Below are positions 22,738-22,782 of a stretch of 22,782 nucleotides of DNA, piece by piece. Made by a program: the position numbers and the translations under genes. Source of the DNA: Collodictyon triciliatum (Eukaryota; CRuMs); contig JBHJMP010001137.1 of the NCBI GenBank assembly GCA_043381765.1, positions 1 to 22,782 on the forward strand, given 5' to 3'. Positions within the stretch are counted from its first letter, which is position 1. Every line of letters begins with the position of its first letter. Below the pieces are notes generated by a model, which was not told where the DNA came from, made no database searches, and saw nothing but the letters and a program-made list of their open reading frames with translations.

Positions 22738-22782
<45 letters not shown>
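22486..22782 (-). promoter_or_regulatory. Presumed 5' flank of the coiled-coil gene; poly-T at the window edge
   Basis: Upstream of the ATG at 22485. A (A)10 run begins at 22504 and a nearly pure T tract fills 22739-22782. The stretch between is less AT-rich and open in several frames, but I could not support an exon there. No TATA-like element stands out. Confidence 0.35.

Overview
This window looks like nuclear DNA from a eukaryote. It is AT-rich, its genes are broken by many short GT-AG introns (about 60-280 bases) and intergenic DNA is full of A/T homopolymers. There are no bacterial operons, Shine-Dalgarno sites, phage or IS elements. An early-diverging fungus is the best guess, perhaps a zoosporic (chytrid-like) one. 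This rests on a PHD / TFIIS-middle / SPOC protein of the fungal Bye1 type, a tubby-domain protein (absent from yeasts) and fungal-style short introns. The organism is inference. Two assembly gaps (2486-2964 and 3616-4187) each remove part of a gene.

I joined exons by hand, requiring splice signals and matching reading phase, and recovered six protein genes. On the + strand: (1) a 5'-truncated gene joining ankyrin repeats to a C-terminal tubby domain (about 191-3409), and (2) the beta subunit of protein geranylgeranyltransferase type I (about 3582-5678, first part in a gap). On the - strand, all head-to-tail, reading from the right: (6) a large coiled-coil protein (22485 down to 17964, 1176 residues), (5) an acidic, low-complexity, probably nuclear protein (17470 to 15181), (4) the Bye1-like transcription factor (15002 to 10928, 14 exons, 652 residues), and (3) an unrecognised protein with a disordered N-terminal half and a helical C-terminal half (10493 to 6093, 14 exons, 839 residues). 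Genes 2 and 3 converge.

The genes do not form an obvious pathway. Genes 4 and 5, and perhaps 3, look nuclear. Gene 2 lipidates Rho/Rac-type GTPases, gene 1 has a phosphoinositide-binding fold, and gene 6 has a cytoskeletal or scaffold architecture. Most notable are the ankyrin-tubby fusion, a possible alternative last exon of the geranylgeranyltransferase gene, a GC-AG intron and altered PHD cage in the Bye1-like gene, and a 12-bp minisatellite, inside an intron, that stays in frame with the preceding exon.
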